In this document: positions 1-11,967 of the stretch, piece after piece
Position numbering within the stretch: position 1 is the first letter of the stretch
How the letters are laid out: each line of letters begins with the position of its first letter
Assembly (NCBI RefSeq): GCF_036324505.1
Contig: NC_086360.1
Location: 9,282,293 to 9,346,292 of the forward strand
Origin: Eleginops maclovinus
Lineage: Eukaryota > Chordata > Actinopteri > Perciformes > Eleginopidae
Direction of reading: 5' to 3'
Length of the DNA stretch: 64,000 nucleotides
Position numbers and translations under genes: made by a program
The notes under the pieces: model-generated
Database searches by the model: none
Seen by the model: only the letters and a program-made list of their open reading frames with translations
What the model was told of the DNA's origin: nothing

Positions 1-2561
1 TAGAGGGAGCTTTCTCACACTGTTTAATAAAATAACTTGAAGCTGCTATTCCTGCAACATATTTGTAAATACAAAATGCAGATAATACAAAGGTTTCTTT
101 CGGTGGGGTGAACTCCTGCATCAAATACTTTGCAGAGGGCTTCTGAATTATCTGAGACGAAATGTAAGAAGAACTTCACAGCTAATGACAAGTTTGACCT
201 TTCGGGACGAGGAAGAGACCCGAGTCGTAGCTCTTCCTGGCAGCGCTTTTTAAAGGGAAGGCAGTAGCAGATGGGAACACAGTCACAAAAAAGAGCATGT
301 CCTCAACTTAAATGATCTACATTGAGATGGAAAGATTACGTTTTTGCAGTGGGACTTCTTTTTGTTGTGAGGTTGTTCGTGGGGATAATTTGACGTGGCG
401 CAGCATAAGCTATCAAGAAGTAGAATTCAAAATATGATGATAATGTGAAGCATTCACTGGATAATGGCATTAACCGGTTCACATCTTCTAAATAATTTGC
501 ACTGTTGTTTTCCCGTAGAGATTCCAACATCTTTTTAGATGTTTGCAGAAGCCATTACAGTGACTTGCTATGACCGCATGAATTGTTGCAACACATAACA
601 GAATTCATAGGCGCGTTCGTTTAAGTTTTTGCAAAACTAATTTAAAGTTCCGTAGATCAATAGCAGCAGTGGGCTCGGCTCACCATTTTATTCATAGATT
701 ATGAATTTAAAATAGTTTGCCACTCCCATAGAGACCATTACTGTGCTTCAATGGAATTTGGGAAAGTAATTTCAACAACTTATGTCAAAACAGCCCCATG
801 TGGTCTGGAATGTATCCAGTAATCTTGTTTTCACGCTTATAGTCTCAGAAGAGCACCTGCATCTCTGCAGTCATCACAGACAACAGTAAAGAGTGTCCTT
901 CCTACATTTCCATCATGTCCAACCACTTTAATTGCCAGATACCCTGACTGTTTCTAAGTAATGGTACAGAAACACTCTGAAGGGCTCAAAAGGCTAATGA
1001 GTTGTGTACAAAAGCTTTGTCACAATTCCTCACTTACAGTATTAGCAGCTTTAAATAGGGAGAGGAACAATTGAACAGTGTAACAGCGTGGTTTTTAAAG
1101 CTGGTTGACGCTGAGGGGCATTGCTGTAACCGTTGTAGACCAAAGGAACGTGATGTGCAAATGTACTGCAAATCTTGCAAAGGTTTGAGAACACACGCAG
1201 CCTAACATACAATATGTTGCTGTATATCATGTGTAGACCACCCATCGTAAATTGCATGTGAATCAAATTATGTTTTTCACATCATGCTGACTTCCTTTTG
1301 CCAGTAGGGGTCACTATGACTCAATCTTGACCATTGGTTAACTAAAATGCCTTTGAGTTAACGATTTTCCAAAACAAGCGTAAATTACCTTGTGCTTTAA
1401 ATATATTCAACTGAGGAGCTTGGGAAATGTTTTGCTCTTGGCATCACTTTAAAATGTTTGGCCCCATCAGCACTGTAGAATACATGTAATCCTTCAGTTT
1501 TGATCGTTGATTTTACTAAGAAGTAAAGCACATATCCGAATCGCAGAGAGACATATTTGTATACTTTTTTTGTAATAGAGTTTATCCTGTTTAAAGTCAA
1601 ATATCTGCGGTATAAAGGAAGTTTTAGTTCAATTCTAATGTCTGTAATCTAAAATATTCAAAGAATAAAAGAGGAGTCTGGTAAAATATGATTTGGATAA
1701 ATGACTTCCCACCTCTTAAACACTGCAAGCTCTTGCTTACCACCCACAAGCATTTGGGGGCTGACACCACAGAGACTGGCGTTATCATTCTCAACAGTCT
1801 GTTGTGAAACGAGAAATAAAGTGGAGCTCATTTGTGTTGATAATGATTGTAAACGATGGCCCCAACAAAGTGCAAACAGCAAATTTCCATGTGCAGCGTT
1901 GCTCTTGGCTCTTCTCAACCCTCGGTCTTTAGCTCTGCAGCGTTGACCCTTTTAGCTGTGCTCAATTTGTTGGTTACAAGAAAATCCCAATGCCAACAAA
2001 TAGTGGGTGTTTTCGTTTCAAGTGAGAGATTTTTTATAAAATGCCCCGACTGTTCCTGCCTGCACTGGCCTACTGGTCTTAACTGATTTCCAGTTTTACC
2101 CAGGAGCTATGAGGAAGCAACACTGATGTTATGTTTTGGATTACATCAAAAGGAACAAGCTCTTCCCATCATAGCCTGTGGGAAACTGCTGGCCTCATCT
2201 TTCATATTCAGACATTTTCATTTTATCACCATTTTGCCTGCACTGCCCACTTAATATAACATTTTCCAGGGCTGCTTCACAATCCGTAAGGCTGAAACTT
2301 CTGAGCCCCTAACCCTCATGCTGGGGAGAGAATGTGAGGAATAATAAATTACAGGTCCACTCTGAGAGTTGATGGTGTCAAACTGTGGATTATAAGGTTA
2401 GTGAGTATTGGTTAGGACTACACATGCCTTTTTGCAATATGTAGGAAATAGCGTACTAATATAAATACATTTATAATATGTGCATTTGTTGTAAAAGTTA
2501 TTTGGTCAAAAGTTTACAGCACCTTGGAAAGATGTCATACAGTATCAATTCCGCATTCTAA

Positions 2562-2765
2562 AATACAGCTCTGGAGAAAAAAAATTAAGAGACCACTGAG
2601 GCATAATCAGTTGCTCTGGTTTTACTAGTTATAAGTATGTGTTTGAGTAAAATGTGTGTTTTTTATTTTATTCTATAAACTACTGACAACATTTCTCTGT
2701 GTTAGAATTCAACAGACACTTGAATGGAACGGATCCCATACACGTAGAAATTGAGATTCAAGAAA
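2562..2765. repeat. Interspersed repeat fragment (fish retroelement-like)
   Basis: The stretch opening with an 'acagctctggagaaaa' motif, then 'attaagagaccactga' and 'ctataaactactgacaaca', resembles a family I recall as dispersed in many fish genomes. No coding capacity remains. The family name and exact ends cannot be set by eye. Confidence 0.5.
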
Positions 2766-5649
2766 AAATGTGATTGTTTTTCTCAGAGCTCTTACTGGAA
2801 ATATGCCTACTGATGGTTGTTTTTTTTACCTGTTGCAGTCATGCATACAGTGTATGTAGATTTCACTATTTGCAATTTGACTGCATTTATAAATCACTTT
2901 TTTCATTCATGCAAGAAAGTGAGACTCTTTCCAATGCTAAAGCATTCCTACAACAATAAAGTGGGATTTGAGGGAACAAAGATGTCTGCTTTGATGGATT
3001 AACACACAGAAGAAAATGAATGTGGAGTTTACATGTAGAATGTATCATGAAACATCAACAAACAGAGTTTTATACGATTGCCATTATTTTAAAAATACTA
3101 CTTGGCGTCAGTAGTATTTATACATTTTTATGTCAAAACTAAAAGTGCATCTAAAAAAAAGAATTTAGTCTGTTCAAACTAAATTCTAAATGCTTTTCCA
3201 TTCTCTGATTTAAGTTATCGTCTCTTTTGCTAGTCAGATTAGTGCACGGAATCATGCACCATTCTTGGCCACTGAAGTACTTTTTGGGGGGCGTATATGA
3301 AGTGAGGCCTGTTAAAAGGCAGATTTACGTTAATTAACCATACAAAACAAAAGTTGTGTTTCCATAATTCGCAGATCCATAGCGGGGAAAACCTTGATTC
3401 TTTTTTTAAAAATAAAATGACTCAGAAAACCACATTTTTGAATGCTAGCGACTGTCTTTAATGGTGCTAGGAAGTATTTTGAGCCAAAGGCAAATGTCAG
3501 CATGTTAATATATTCACTTACATACATACAAAGCCATTTTTAAATTATCCCATCTTGGTATAGCATGATGCTTTGCTTATATTTGCGGATCAGATATAAA
3601 CAAAAGAAACTAAGGCTGATGAGAATCTCGATGACTCAGCAGTTAATTGTTGATACAACAGACAATGACCCAATGAGTGAACTCTATAAAAAGTAAAGGG
3701 TTTCCAAAGGAAGTAGATAACAAAGTCCGAGAATCACCCATGTCATTAGGATTCAACATTCACAATAAATTATAAAATGTCCTGACTATCCTTTATTCCA
3801 GACACACTGATATCATCAAATCCGCTAGCATGGATACATATAGGGGCCATACATGATTATTGGGGTACTCCTTATGACATTTCACCAATTTAGCAAGCCC
3901 TTATATAATAAGGATACAGCATTCCTGGATTCCTGATCATTTTGGGACAAACTAATCAGAAGACATGTTAGTATGATTATATAAAATGTTTTCATTACAT
4001 CTTATGTATTAACTGGTAGGGATGCATGAATAAATGTAATCAGTAATCATTCCCTTACACACATGAAATCACTTCATACAAGTATGTCTGTTGAGTGGTT
4101 TGTTTTTAATCATGCATAATTCTCTATTCATATTTGCCAATTGATTCCACAACCCATGCGACAAAGTGATACTATACAATCAAACTGCAAAAAGAGGCTC
4201 AAACATTGGCGGTAAACACAGTGTTTGATTAATGACACATTCACATGTTTAATTAAAAGTTGCCATAGAAACAAAGACAGAGCACTTGTACTTAACACGG
4301 CTAATCACAAGCATTAAAATGTTGTAACAAGTTAAGATGTGGAACCAGTGTATAATCTATACAAAGCATACCTTTAGCATGTCATCATGTGTCTACATAA
4401 TCACTGAGGCCTGCATTGCTCCTGTGATAATGTTTTTTATTCTTCTAGATGTTTAAAAACCAATGGAAAATATAACATGAACAAAAGTTGAATTGAAATC
4501 TAAGGGATGTGAATAATGGCTGTTGTAGATAACGTGTATTGAGGCCTCATAGGTACATGTATTTATGCAGGCATGTGAAAAAAAGGTTTCCAAAAGCTAC
4601 ATACACACATGCATACAAATCATAACTGTTTCAATGTGAATGAAAAATGCTAAGGGTCAAGCAGGAAATGAGGAAGATGTAAAAAAAGAAACCGATGTAA
4701 TTTTATTACAGGGAGTCTTAACTCTGGGCGATGTGCGATGTAATGGGGCTAAGCAGGGGCTTTGCACAGTGATCCACATAGTGTGTGGCTTTATGAGAGG
4801 GCAGATGGTACCACTCAAGCAGGAAGTGATTGACATAATGACATGGCCGACTGTGGAATGTTGCTGTATGTGTGTACTGAATGAGTGTACTGAATGAGTG
4901 TACGCGTGTGTATAAAGATACACTCTGAAAGTGGACTCAAAGAAATATCCCTTTTAAACCCAGCTATTTTTATATGTGCATGTGTGTGCGATGTCCAGAA
5001 ATTGCCCGCTGCCTCGTGTACACGTCGATACATCGAGTTATGACTGATGCAACGCGTAGGCCAATAGCATCTCACTGATCATTCATAGATAGCTTTGAAC
5101 TCTACCTGATTATATTTCACCATACAGCTAAAGAAACGTGAGCCTTTCGATTCAGCTGTGCTGGCTCCTAACTAAATGTTTGTGCATCATCTGCTAGATA
5201 ACAGAAATCACAAAGAGGAGGACTCCACTTTCAGCTGTAATGATTAATTGAGGGGTTTTTTCCCCGCTATTCTAGGGAGAACCTTAAGAACTGCAGGGAT
5301 AAAAAAAAAAAAAAGGTTCACTTAGTGGTCCCATACAGAGAAGCGAAGCTGTAATTTCTTGAGGGAATATTTTTGTTAACACTTCATTACCAGAGTAGCA
5401 AAGGCATCCTAATTGGGAGTTGAACAAAATTAAGTGATTCATTCATGGGGAAGGCTGTACCACCTACAGTACAGGGGTGGTACAAGTTATTCTGCAACCA
5501 AAAGGTTGAAATTGACTGAAGTGTGTCCATCATTTGATACATGTGACAGCCAACCCCACCCTCCCTTCCTCTCTTAGTAGTTGCACATCTATAGTTATTC
5601 ATGAACAATATAACTAAAATACTAATTGAAAATGTAATAAAGCTGTAAT

Positions 5650-5880
5650 TCCAACAAAATAGCCCAAGCGGCCCCTTTCAGGACCATCAAGTGCCCAAGA
5701 TGTGAATTATTTTCAATGTCCAACAGAGGGTGTCTCCACTGGTTGCAAAAAATAAGTCTAATCATATAGAATCTTGAGAAAATGACCCTTACTTCTCAAT
5801 TTATCTAGTACCAAATTAATATATGAAATTGTTTATATTGTCTTTGTAAATGATGGTCCCACAGGGTATGCTTTAGGGCT
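5650..5880. repeat. Diverged interspersed repeat, copy A
   Basis: The core 'tctccactggttgcaaaa' followed by 'aataagtc' and, further on, 'aaatgatggtcccac' recurs in the same order and orientation at about 20335-20595 (copy B). Many substitutions separate the two copies, so this is an old non-coding dispersed element. Confidence 0.55.
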
Positions 5881-8029
5881 AGCTTAGGAATATAACAACA
5901 TCCGGTTTCGGTGTTGCCCAGTTTATGTTTGTTAGTGTTAGTGTTTGTAACAATTTGTATAAAACGACCGATCCCCTCCCTTCCAATAAACACAGTTTTA
6001 TTGTTTAGTCTTCTTATTGGAGTCAACATTGGGTCCCACAGTTCTTTTGTGTCAGATTATAACATGTTTTTGAGCTGTTTCTCTCTTTGCTCTCCTTTGC
6101 TGATTTAGTTTCCTTTACGCAGCCTTTAGTCCACAGTTTCTCCTGATCCAAATGCTATTTTCTTCCTGTTAATACAGTCTTTGATTTTGTTTGTGATATA
6201 GCGTATTTCCTGAGGTATGATTAGATCAACAGTAAAGGAGGTGTAGGCGCTAACTGATTCTGTGACAAGTTCAAAGTCTCCTCTCAGCTCCTCTGTATGG
6301 GCACCAGACTGCACATTTACTGTCTTAGTGACTGATTTACTTAATTTAAACACAATAGGCAATAGGTGGGGCGAGCTAAATGACACCATGAGATAAATGA
6401 CTTTAAGAAAGCTTATCTGTGTTTAATTTGAAAAATATGTGCTACATTTGAATGGGAACTTGACCATTTTAGGCCATTGTGCAAAAATGTAAATTAGTTT
6501 GAGGCTTAAAATGAATATAATGCAAGTGATGCTTTTGTTGCACTTACGGTTTGAGATTATAATCATTTGTTGATGTTGGCTACAATAATTGTCTGTGGAT
6601 CCTAGCTAAAGGTCATTACTAATTAACGAAGATTGTTTTTTTCCAATTAATCACAGTGGTAAAACATTTTTTTATTATATGCCAGTATTAGGTTATGTAC
6701 AAATTCTGGAACAAATTAGAGACCTGAAATGAGGGAACATTTTCACATTAAAGTGAGATGTTGTAAAGCACTGTTTGTCACATACCTCAGTGTAAAACAA
6801 TGAAAAACAAATAGCTCAGGCTGTCAAACAGAAGAAGCAAGGCCATAGGCAACTACATACTAACAGGTTATAAACTAAAACTGAATATAAGGGGATGATC
6901 TGTCTAAATTAAGTACATTAATTACGTTTGTTGACTCCTAAGCCTCTCTTTACATTGACCCGGGTCAAGACCAACTCCAGCATGCAACAAAAAAACATCT
7001 ATTTTACGATATTATAAAAAATGCAAATGGGGTTTGAGGTCATCAGGTTAGCTTACCTACAGTTATATGAGAGCCAGCTAAACAAATGCTGCAGTGTGAA
7101 GGATGACTGTGCTTTTACTGTTTTTTTCTTTCACAGAGATAATAAATTTGCAATTCATCTGAAAAGTCGAAAAACAGACACAACCCATAAGTGGTTAAGA
7201 ATACCTGTGTCATGTGTGGCGCTGAGCTCTTAAGGGATAGGAAACAGTACCATGTGGCTTTTGTTTGACAAGGGTTGTTTGTGAAATCATATAAGGAACA
7301 ATGATTCTATTCATGTGATTCCTGTCTTTTATTAAAGGTGGATTTAACTTTTAAATATCCATCTTTTTATTCGTCCATTTTTTCTTACTTAAAACCCTCT
7401 TATTATAAATAGTTAGAATTGTGAAAAAATTATAACTTTTATGACCTTTATTAATAGCAGTATTATTAGATTTCTCAAAAAGCTGGCAGAGCCGACTTTT
7501 AACTGGATTGTTTTTCCGATTGAGTGCATTTAGTGAGCTGAAGAGCTTTCCTTCATCTATTTGAAGCTCACCGCATAGTTATCTAAAAATGGATCCCCTG
7601 AAGGCACAATTTAAAAACCTTGTAAAGGTAATTCCTCAATAAATGCTGTTTTCTTTTAGCTTCGTTCTCATTCACAGTTTCTTCTAATCTGCATTTGTTT
7701 GAGGGATCTCAATGGGACTTTCTCTGGGCTGGATGAAGGCTAAATATAATGAATAACATCTCTGAATAACTGTTTAGCGTCTCTGCACTGTTGGTCTTCT
7801 GGTGCTCATTGATCTGCATTGTGCGCACCATACAATTTGGATATTATTGGATTATTTTTAAACATGTCAACATAAATAAGGATTGTTTAACCCCAGAGTT
7901 GCAGTTTAAACTTCTGCCCTTTTCTAAACGTTTGTACAGACCTGTGCTCGAAACTTCACCAGCCCCACCGTGACTAATCTGACTTTATTGCAAGTTCAAA
8001 CAGTTAAAAGTCTACATGTTGGTGTGACA

Positions 8030-8240
8030 CGTCTTACCTTCCCCTTGCCTCCCTCTGAAGGCTCTAATGGGACTGGGTATGTGAAGAGGGTCGGGTGTTG
8101 CATGCTGAGTGATGACGATAGCCGACATAACTAAACCCACCCACAGTTCATTTAAATGCCCGCGCACGGCTCTCTCTCTGCTCGTCACTGTGTCTCCAGT
8201 TGCTCTGCGTTTATAAGGAGCCCCGGTGCGCAGAAAAGCA
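8030..8240 (+). promoter_or_regulatory. Candidate nos1 core promoter
   Basis: A local rise in GC and CpG content precedes exon 1. A TATA-like 'gtttataagg' lies at 8209-8218, placing a start site at about 8240. A TGACG half-CRE is at 8113-8117. CREB regulation of mammalian NOS1 is known, but its use here is inference. The start site is not mapped, and other first exons are possible. Confidence 0.5.
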
Positions 8241-8406
8241 CAAGCATGCCTCGTCTCTAGAGAGGCAGAGCGCATCGAAGCGACCTGGAGACGTTTTTGG
8301 ATGACAGACCTGTGCTGCAGCTGCTGAGGAAGAGACGCGCGAGCGCAGGAGTTTTATCCCAAGTTCACTGCAGCAGGTCGTTGTGAGAGCGACTCTGTTC
8401 TCAGGG
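8240..8406 (+). other. nos1 exon 1, non-coding 5' UTR (predicted)
   Basis: GC-rich transcribed leader ending in a strong donor, 'caggg|gtgagt' at 8406/8407, which would join to the acceptor at 11179-11180. Vertebrate NOS1 genes typically have a non-coding exon 1 and begin translation in exon 2, which fits. Two short upstream frames are visible: 8246-8260 (5 codons with stop) and 8301-8327 (9 codons with stop). The 5' boundary is inferred only from the TATA-like box. Confidence 0.5.
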
Positions 8407-11180
8407 GTGAGTTGTTGGATTTATTTCCCCGTGCTCCCTTTATTTGTTCTTTCTGTGGTTGCGCATTCCCCTGCTTGGTTAGGCTGTAGACAGCTATATT
8501 GGAAAGATGGAGCGTCCACTAATGTGCGGACCTGTGGCTAAGAAAGGACGCATTTATTTTTGAAAAATGACCTCGTCTCCTCAAATAGAAGTTTGAAGCC
8601 TTTTCAGTTTTGTTGTTTTGGGTATTTTTGTCAAACAAGTGTCGACAGAACTTGTTGCTCTTAAATGTAAGCTTGATGGGAACATCTTGTGCATTTTCGC
8701 CGATTGCATTGAGGAGAGAAGTAAATCAAATACATTCTAATGAGTGTTTCTTCCATTATGAAGTCCTTAAATGTGTTTCACATTTAAAAAAATGTTTTTA
8801 ATGGGATTTAAATCCTGTTTTATTTGCATTTTGGAATAGTACACAGCTCTGTGTAGGCTGCATTTGGACTTATTTTGACATCAGAAATACCAGGGGAAGA
8901 AATTTTAGTTTTTACACTCAAGGGAGATATTAGGAAATTGTACCACCATCAGTTTAATCAGATGAAATTTTAATTGATTTGAAACCTGAATTGCTGTATC
9001 GTAATTTATGATGTCAATGAACAAAAACGAACCCAACCTGTCCCCATGTTAACGTGCTCATTTCATGAAACGCGTCTTTATTTAGGAAAGGTCACCGTGT
9101 GAGCATAATATAAAGTATACAAATTGAGCTCAGACCCCATCTACCGAAAAATGCCATATAAAAAGCAACAACTTTGCAACAGGGGGACATCCTTAGTATT
9201 TACCAGAGAATCAAACCCGGAATTCACTTCTAATTACTAATAATCTACCAAGCAGTTTATGTACAATATACGGTCTATGTGGTAGTGTACTGAACACATT
9301 TCCTGATCATATAGCCCTGAATCAGGTGGGAAATGGTCTATAACATCTATATTCAATATTTATAATATTACAAAAGAGAATATACCTCCCCAAGCCAGAT
9401 GCAGCCGCATTCTGAAAAAAAAAAAAAAAAAATAGAGATACTGTTAATATTCAAAGCACATTTCCATCAATATATTCACCTCCGTTATTGGCAATTTCTG
9501 ATCTTCGTAGGGGGCAGCTACAAAGAGAGAAGATTAAAGGCCCGCTCACTGAAGTTATTCCTGTGCCCCAGGACATTTTTTATGAACCTGCACCACTTTT
9601 TCCTCTTTAAAGCCACAAATTGTTAACCAAAGCGCTGACCAAGTCAATGTTGAGTCCGAGGATGGGGAGCTAATTTGGTTGAACGACTTTTTTAAATTTT
9701 TTTACTTGACGCAAGAATATGAACCTTGTCATGCGGGGAAGTTGTATTTTTATCACGGCGACTTTCAGCCATTACCTCTGCTGTTGGTGAACTGTTGCAG
9801 AGGAGTAGGGAAAACTAAAAGTTGAGTATGAAAACGGGCAGCGTTCAAGAGGCTGCTGTGAAGCCGGAGTGCTGACCTTGGTGCTGAATTGTCCCCACTA
9901 TAGTGCCTGCCCTCCTATACTGACTGCGTGGCACGCGTACATTATTTTCTTTTTTTTTGACGTAGTATACATTCCACGCGACACCACCCACGCGGCCAGA
10001 TGCTTCGACTTCAAAGAACAACCAACTCGCTTGTTCAAAGGAGGTAGAGAACTTTAATAGCGGCTGGCAGTGCTTGTCTGAGGAAATAGGCTTCTTTTTG
10101 TTTCTTAAGTTCATTTTGAGAGCAGGAACAGTGAGGGACAAGGGGGCATAATGGGGCTAGGAGAGCGGACGAATCGGCCTCAGCCGCATGCCTTCTTGTT
10201 TGCGCTTAAAAGTTAAGATTATGCAAAGACACGAGCGAACATAATGTGTATGTGGCGTTGCATTAATACAAGAAGAGGCTGAAGTGATGGCATTTCTTAG
10301 GAGTGCACTTGTTGTTTTTATTAGACAAATCCTAGCAAGATGAGTGTCAGCCCTGTTTATTCACAATATTTTAGGCAATACTTTCTTTATTATCATCATA
10401 AGTAAAGTTTCAAATGTCTCTCAACCACTTTGTGGGAAACAAAAACGTTTATGTTGGAGATGGAGTAAACGAAACGTGCAGGAAAGTATATTTATCAAAC
10501 TTTGTAAAATGATTCGGTTATATTAAAAGTCCTGCACGCACACCAGCAAAATACTGTATATATGAGAGAAAAATCAGTCACTATGCTGTTTGCCCCAATA
10601 ACATGATAACATTTGATGCATTAACATGTTAACCGTTAAATGGTCTGGTGGTTTAGTCTATAATAATGGATCATATTAATCATTGATCATGTTTTTTCCA
10701 TTTCATGTTTTAATCTGCCGTCACTACAGCTGTTAACTCAATTTAGCAGAGTTAAAGGTATAATATTTCTATTCATTAAAATGCAGTGACACAGAGATGG
10801 TAAGCAGCACAAAATATCGATACCACAAAATTGTACTAAGAAGTTGAGTAAATACTTTTCACTATTTGTAATAACAGACCACAGTGACTCCCTTCTCTAG
10901 TTTTATCTCTGGAGCATTACAGTTTGGTACATGTTTGGCATGACAATATTGAGGATCACAGAAGTAACAGCAGGTAGGATAATAGACTTTTCATGTGCAT
11001 GACCACATTTTTTTTAGTAGCTCAATAGCACTTAATGATCCGTGTCATATTACACTCTCCTTGAGTGACTCATACCCGCTTTGACTTATCAACACACTGT
11101 AAACAAATCATGCAGCAAAGGTGATTTCCTCTAAAACTAATAGAACTTCCATTTCTCCTCCTCCTTCTGTTGCTTTTCAG
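8407..11180 (+). other. nos1 intron 1
   Basis: Runs from the donor gtgagt to the acceptor 'tgcttttcag'. AT-rich, with an A-run near 9415-9431. I see no exon, RNA gene or recognisable transposon in it. Confidence 0.5.
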
Positions 11181-11257
11181 ACACATCCCTGGGGACACAC
11201 TTATACCCAGACTCAAACACACACACACCCGCAATCACACATACACGCACAGGCACC
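11181..11257 (+). other. nos1 5' UTR part of exon 2
   Basis: Starts after the acceptor 'tgcttttcag' and is rich in CA dinucleotides. It holds no ATG before the start codon. The context 'ggcaccATGc' has A at -3 and is a good initiation context, supporting the start at 11258. Confidence 0.75.
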
Positions 11258-11967
11258 ATGCAGGAGTCGGAGCCCACAGTGTGCCAGCTGCAGCCCAACA
11301 TCATCTCAGTGCGTCTTTTCAAGAGGAAGGTCGGTGGCCTGGGATTCCTGGTGAAGCAGAGGGTGTCCAAGCCGCCTGTCATCGTGTCCGACCTGATCCG
11401 TGGAGGCGCAGCAGAGGAGTGTGGCCTGGTGCAGGTGGGCGACATTGTTTTGGCTGTCAACAACAAGCCCCTGGTGGAGCTGTCCTACGAACGTGCCCTG
11501 GAGACGCTGAAGAACGTGATGGTTGAGAGCCATGCAGTGCTGATCCTCCGCGGGCCTGAGGGCTTCACCACCCACTTGGAGACCACCCTGTCCGGAGATG
11601 GCCGCCAACGCACGGTGAGGGTCACACGTCCCGCCTTCCCACCCTCCAAGTCCTACGAGCACTGCTCCCCTCTGAGCCCCTTCAGCGCTGGGCAGCAGCA
11701 GCAGGTCAATAAGGAGCCCCAGCTGAGGGCCATTGAGAACCTGTCCTCTCCCTCCATCACCCAGTCCATCCTGCAGACAGGAGGCCTGCAGCCCCAGGAT
11801 TCCCTGCTGAGCCGCGGAGCGCTCCTGTGCAATGGGATGGAGGAGAACAACGAGCTCCTGAAGGAGATCGAACCAGTGCTGCGCCTCATCAAAAACAGCA
11901 AAAGGGAGATCAATGGAGAAGGCCAGAGGAATGTGGGGAGAAGAGATGCCCAGATTCAAGTGGCCTG
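11258..11967 (+). CDS. nos1: nos1 exon 2: PDZ domain, beta-finger, LC8 motif
   Basis: Encodes residues 1-236 plus two bases of codon 237. The PDZ domain and the GDG-containing beta-finger, which docks on syntrophin/PSD-95 PDZ domains in mammals, are clear. The stretch 120-220 is low in similarity and Ser/Gln/Pro-rich, a probable linker. It ends with AQIQVA, the fish counterpart of the dynein-light-chain motif. The donor is 'gcctg|gtaata'. Confidence 0.95.

Larger units (their letters stand above)
1..8029. other. Upstream intergenic region, no gene supported
   Basis: All open frames here are short (under 90 codons), lack splice partners and show no recognisable family. The stretch is AT-rich with scattered homopolymer runs, for example an A-run near 5300. 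Two repeat-derived segments, near 2562-2765 and 5650-5880, are listed separately. Distal nos1 regulatory DNA or an alternative first exon could lie here, since mammalian NOS1 uses several first exons, but nothing in the sequence singles one out. Confidence 0.6.

Noticed and set aside
11306..11959. 217-codon antisense frame opposite nos1 exon 2
   Set aside because: A shadow of the GC-rich PDZ exon; its sequence is low in complexity and resembles nothing.
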